Of a stretch of 16,423 nucleotides of DNA, positions 15,924-16,423 are shown in pieces. Origin of the DNA: Deltaproteobacteria bacterium (GTDB taxonomy: Bacteria; Desulfobacterota; Syntrophia; Syntrophales; Smithellaceae). The position numbers were made by a program, and so were the translations under genes. The notes under the pieces are model-generated. The model was not told where the DNA came from, did no database searches, and saw only the letters and a list, made by a program, of their open reading frames with translations. Location: the NCBI GenBank assembly GCA_009668925.1, contig SBEK01000088.1, positions 1 through 16,423 of the forward strand, written 5' to 3'. The stretch's first letter is position 1. Every line of letters starts with the position of its first letter.

Positions 15924-16423
15924 TCAGCGAAGCAGCGCCGGCTTTTCACGCAACTCTTTTAGTTGACCGCGGGACGGCGAAATGTTGAGATCGACCGACC
16001 CGCTGTGACGAGCCGTTTGGACGAATGATCCTCCGCCCACAACTTCGCTCAGATCGCCTACGTAGCTTTTCATCTTTTGAGCCTGGACATTCAGTTCCTC
16101 TGAAGCGCTCGCCGATTCCTCGGCAGTGGCCGCCGAATGCTGGGTTACTCCATTCATCTCGGCTATTCCGGCACTCACTTCGGAGATGCCCTTGGCTTGT
16201 TCCTGTGAAGCAGTGGCGATTTCATCAATTAACTGGCTGATCTTGCTGGAAATGGAAATATTTTCCTTAAAGGCTTCCTGGGTCTTTTTCGTCAGCTCGT
16301 TCCCGGTCTTTACAGCCTTGATGGTATTGTCAATGAGGTTGGTCGTATTTTTCGCCGCCTCGGAAGACCGCAGGGCCAGATTCCTCACTTCATCGGCGAC
16401 CACTGCAAACCCCGCCCCGGCTT
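15924..16423 (-). CDS. Methyl-accepting chemotaxis protein, C-terminal signalling part (5' end outside window)
   Basis: The last 166 residues of a chemoreceptor, entering from the right edge in frame (AGAGFAVVADEVRNLALRSS). That sequence is the highly conserved stretch just after the hairpin tip that contacts CheA and CheW. It is followed by the returning coiled-coil helix with heptad spacing and candidate methylation sites around ATASQEQAKGISEV and ATAEESASASEELN, and then a disordered tail ending KELREKPALLR. No CheR-docking pentapeptide (NWETF-like) is present at the end. The sensor and membrane parts are outside the window, so the ligand is unknown. The gene ends with two TGA stops in tandem (15926-15924 and 15923-15921). 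Confidence 0.95.
   Translation of the reverse strand, partial: AGAGFAVVADEVRNLALRSSEAAKNTTNLIDNTIKAVKTGNELTKKTQEAFKENISISSKISQLIDEIATASQEQAKGISEVSAGIAEMNGVTQHSAATAEESASASEELNVQAQKMKSYVGDLSEVVGGGSFVQTARHSGSVDLNISPSRGQLKELREKPALLR

Overview
The window reads as bacterial chromosome from a Gram-negative, probably a strict or facultative anaerobe of the deltaproteobacterial (Desulfobacterota / Syntrophales-like) type. That placement is an inference from the mix of genes: a tripartite RND pump with an outer-membrane lipoprotein channel, a medium/long-chain acyl-CoA ligase, a chemoreceptor, and an ABCG-like fusion transporter with a periplasmic companion. No rRNA, tRNA, CRISPR array, integrase or transposase was seen, so taxonomy cannot be fixed from the sequence alone.

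Layout. (1) Positions 1-5523, plus strand: an RND efflux operon. It holds the 3' part of a membrane-fusion protein, a complete HAE1-type inner-membrane pump with the proton-relay residues in place, and an OprM/NodT-type outer-membrane lipoprotein. The genes are 1-12 bases apart, each with a clear ribosome binding site. (2) Positions 5581-8564, minus strand: a two-gene unit with visibly lower GC than its flanks (42-43% in lines counted by eye, against about 60% or more). It encodes a small cytidylyltransferase-fold nucleotidyltransferase followed by an 837-residue protein I do not recognise. An AT-rich upstream patch (15 G/C in 60 bases) probably holds its promoter. (3) Positions 8762-12686, minus strand: a 1007-residue ABCG-like ABC protein (N-terminal helical region, ATPase, six-helix permease with an oversized domain between helices 5 and 6), followed 13 bases later by a secreted periplasmic protein of unknown function. 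(4) Positions 12991-13386, plus strand: a small SH3b lipoprotein. (5) Positions 13523-15178, minus strand: an AMP-forming acyl-CoA ligase. (6) Positions 15179-15923: 745 bases without a credible gene, holding a palindromic interspersed repeat and a strong orphan rho-independent terminator. (7) Positions 15924 to the right edge, minus strand: the C-terminal signalling part of a methyl-accepting chemotaxis protein.

How the genes work together. The first three genes make one pump spanning inner membrane, periplasm and outer membrane. The ABC protein and its secreted companion look like a second envelope module of unknown substrate. The nucleotidyltransferase plus the 837-residue protein is the least explained part of the window and the best candidate for an undescribed function. 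The acyl-CoA ligase and the chemoreceptor appear to be independent single genes.
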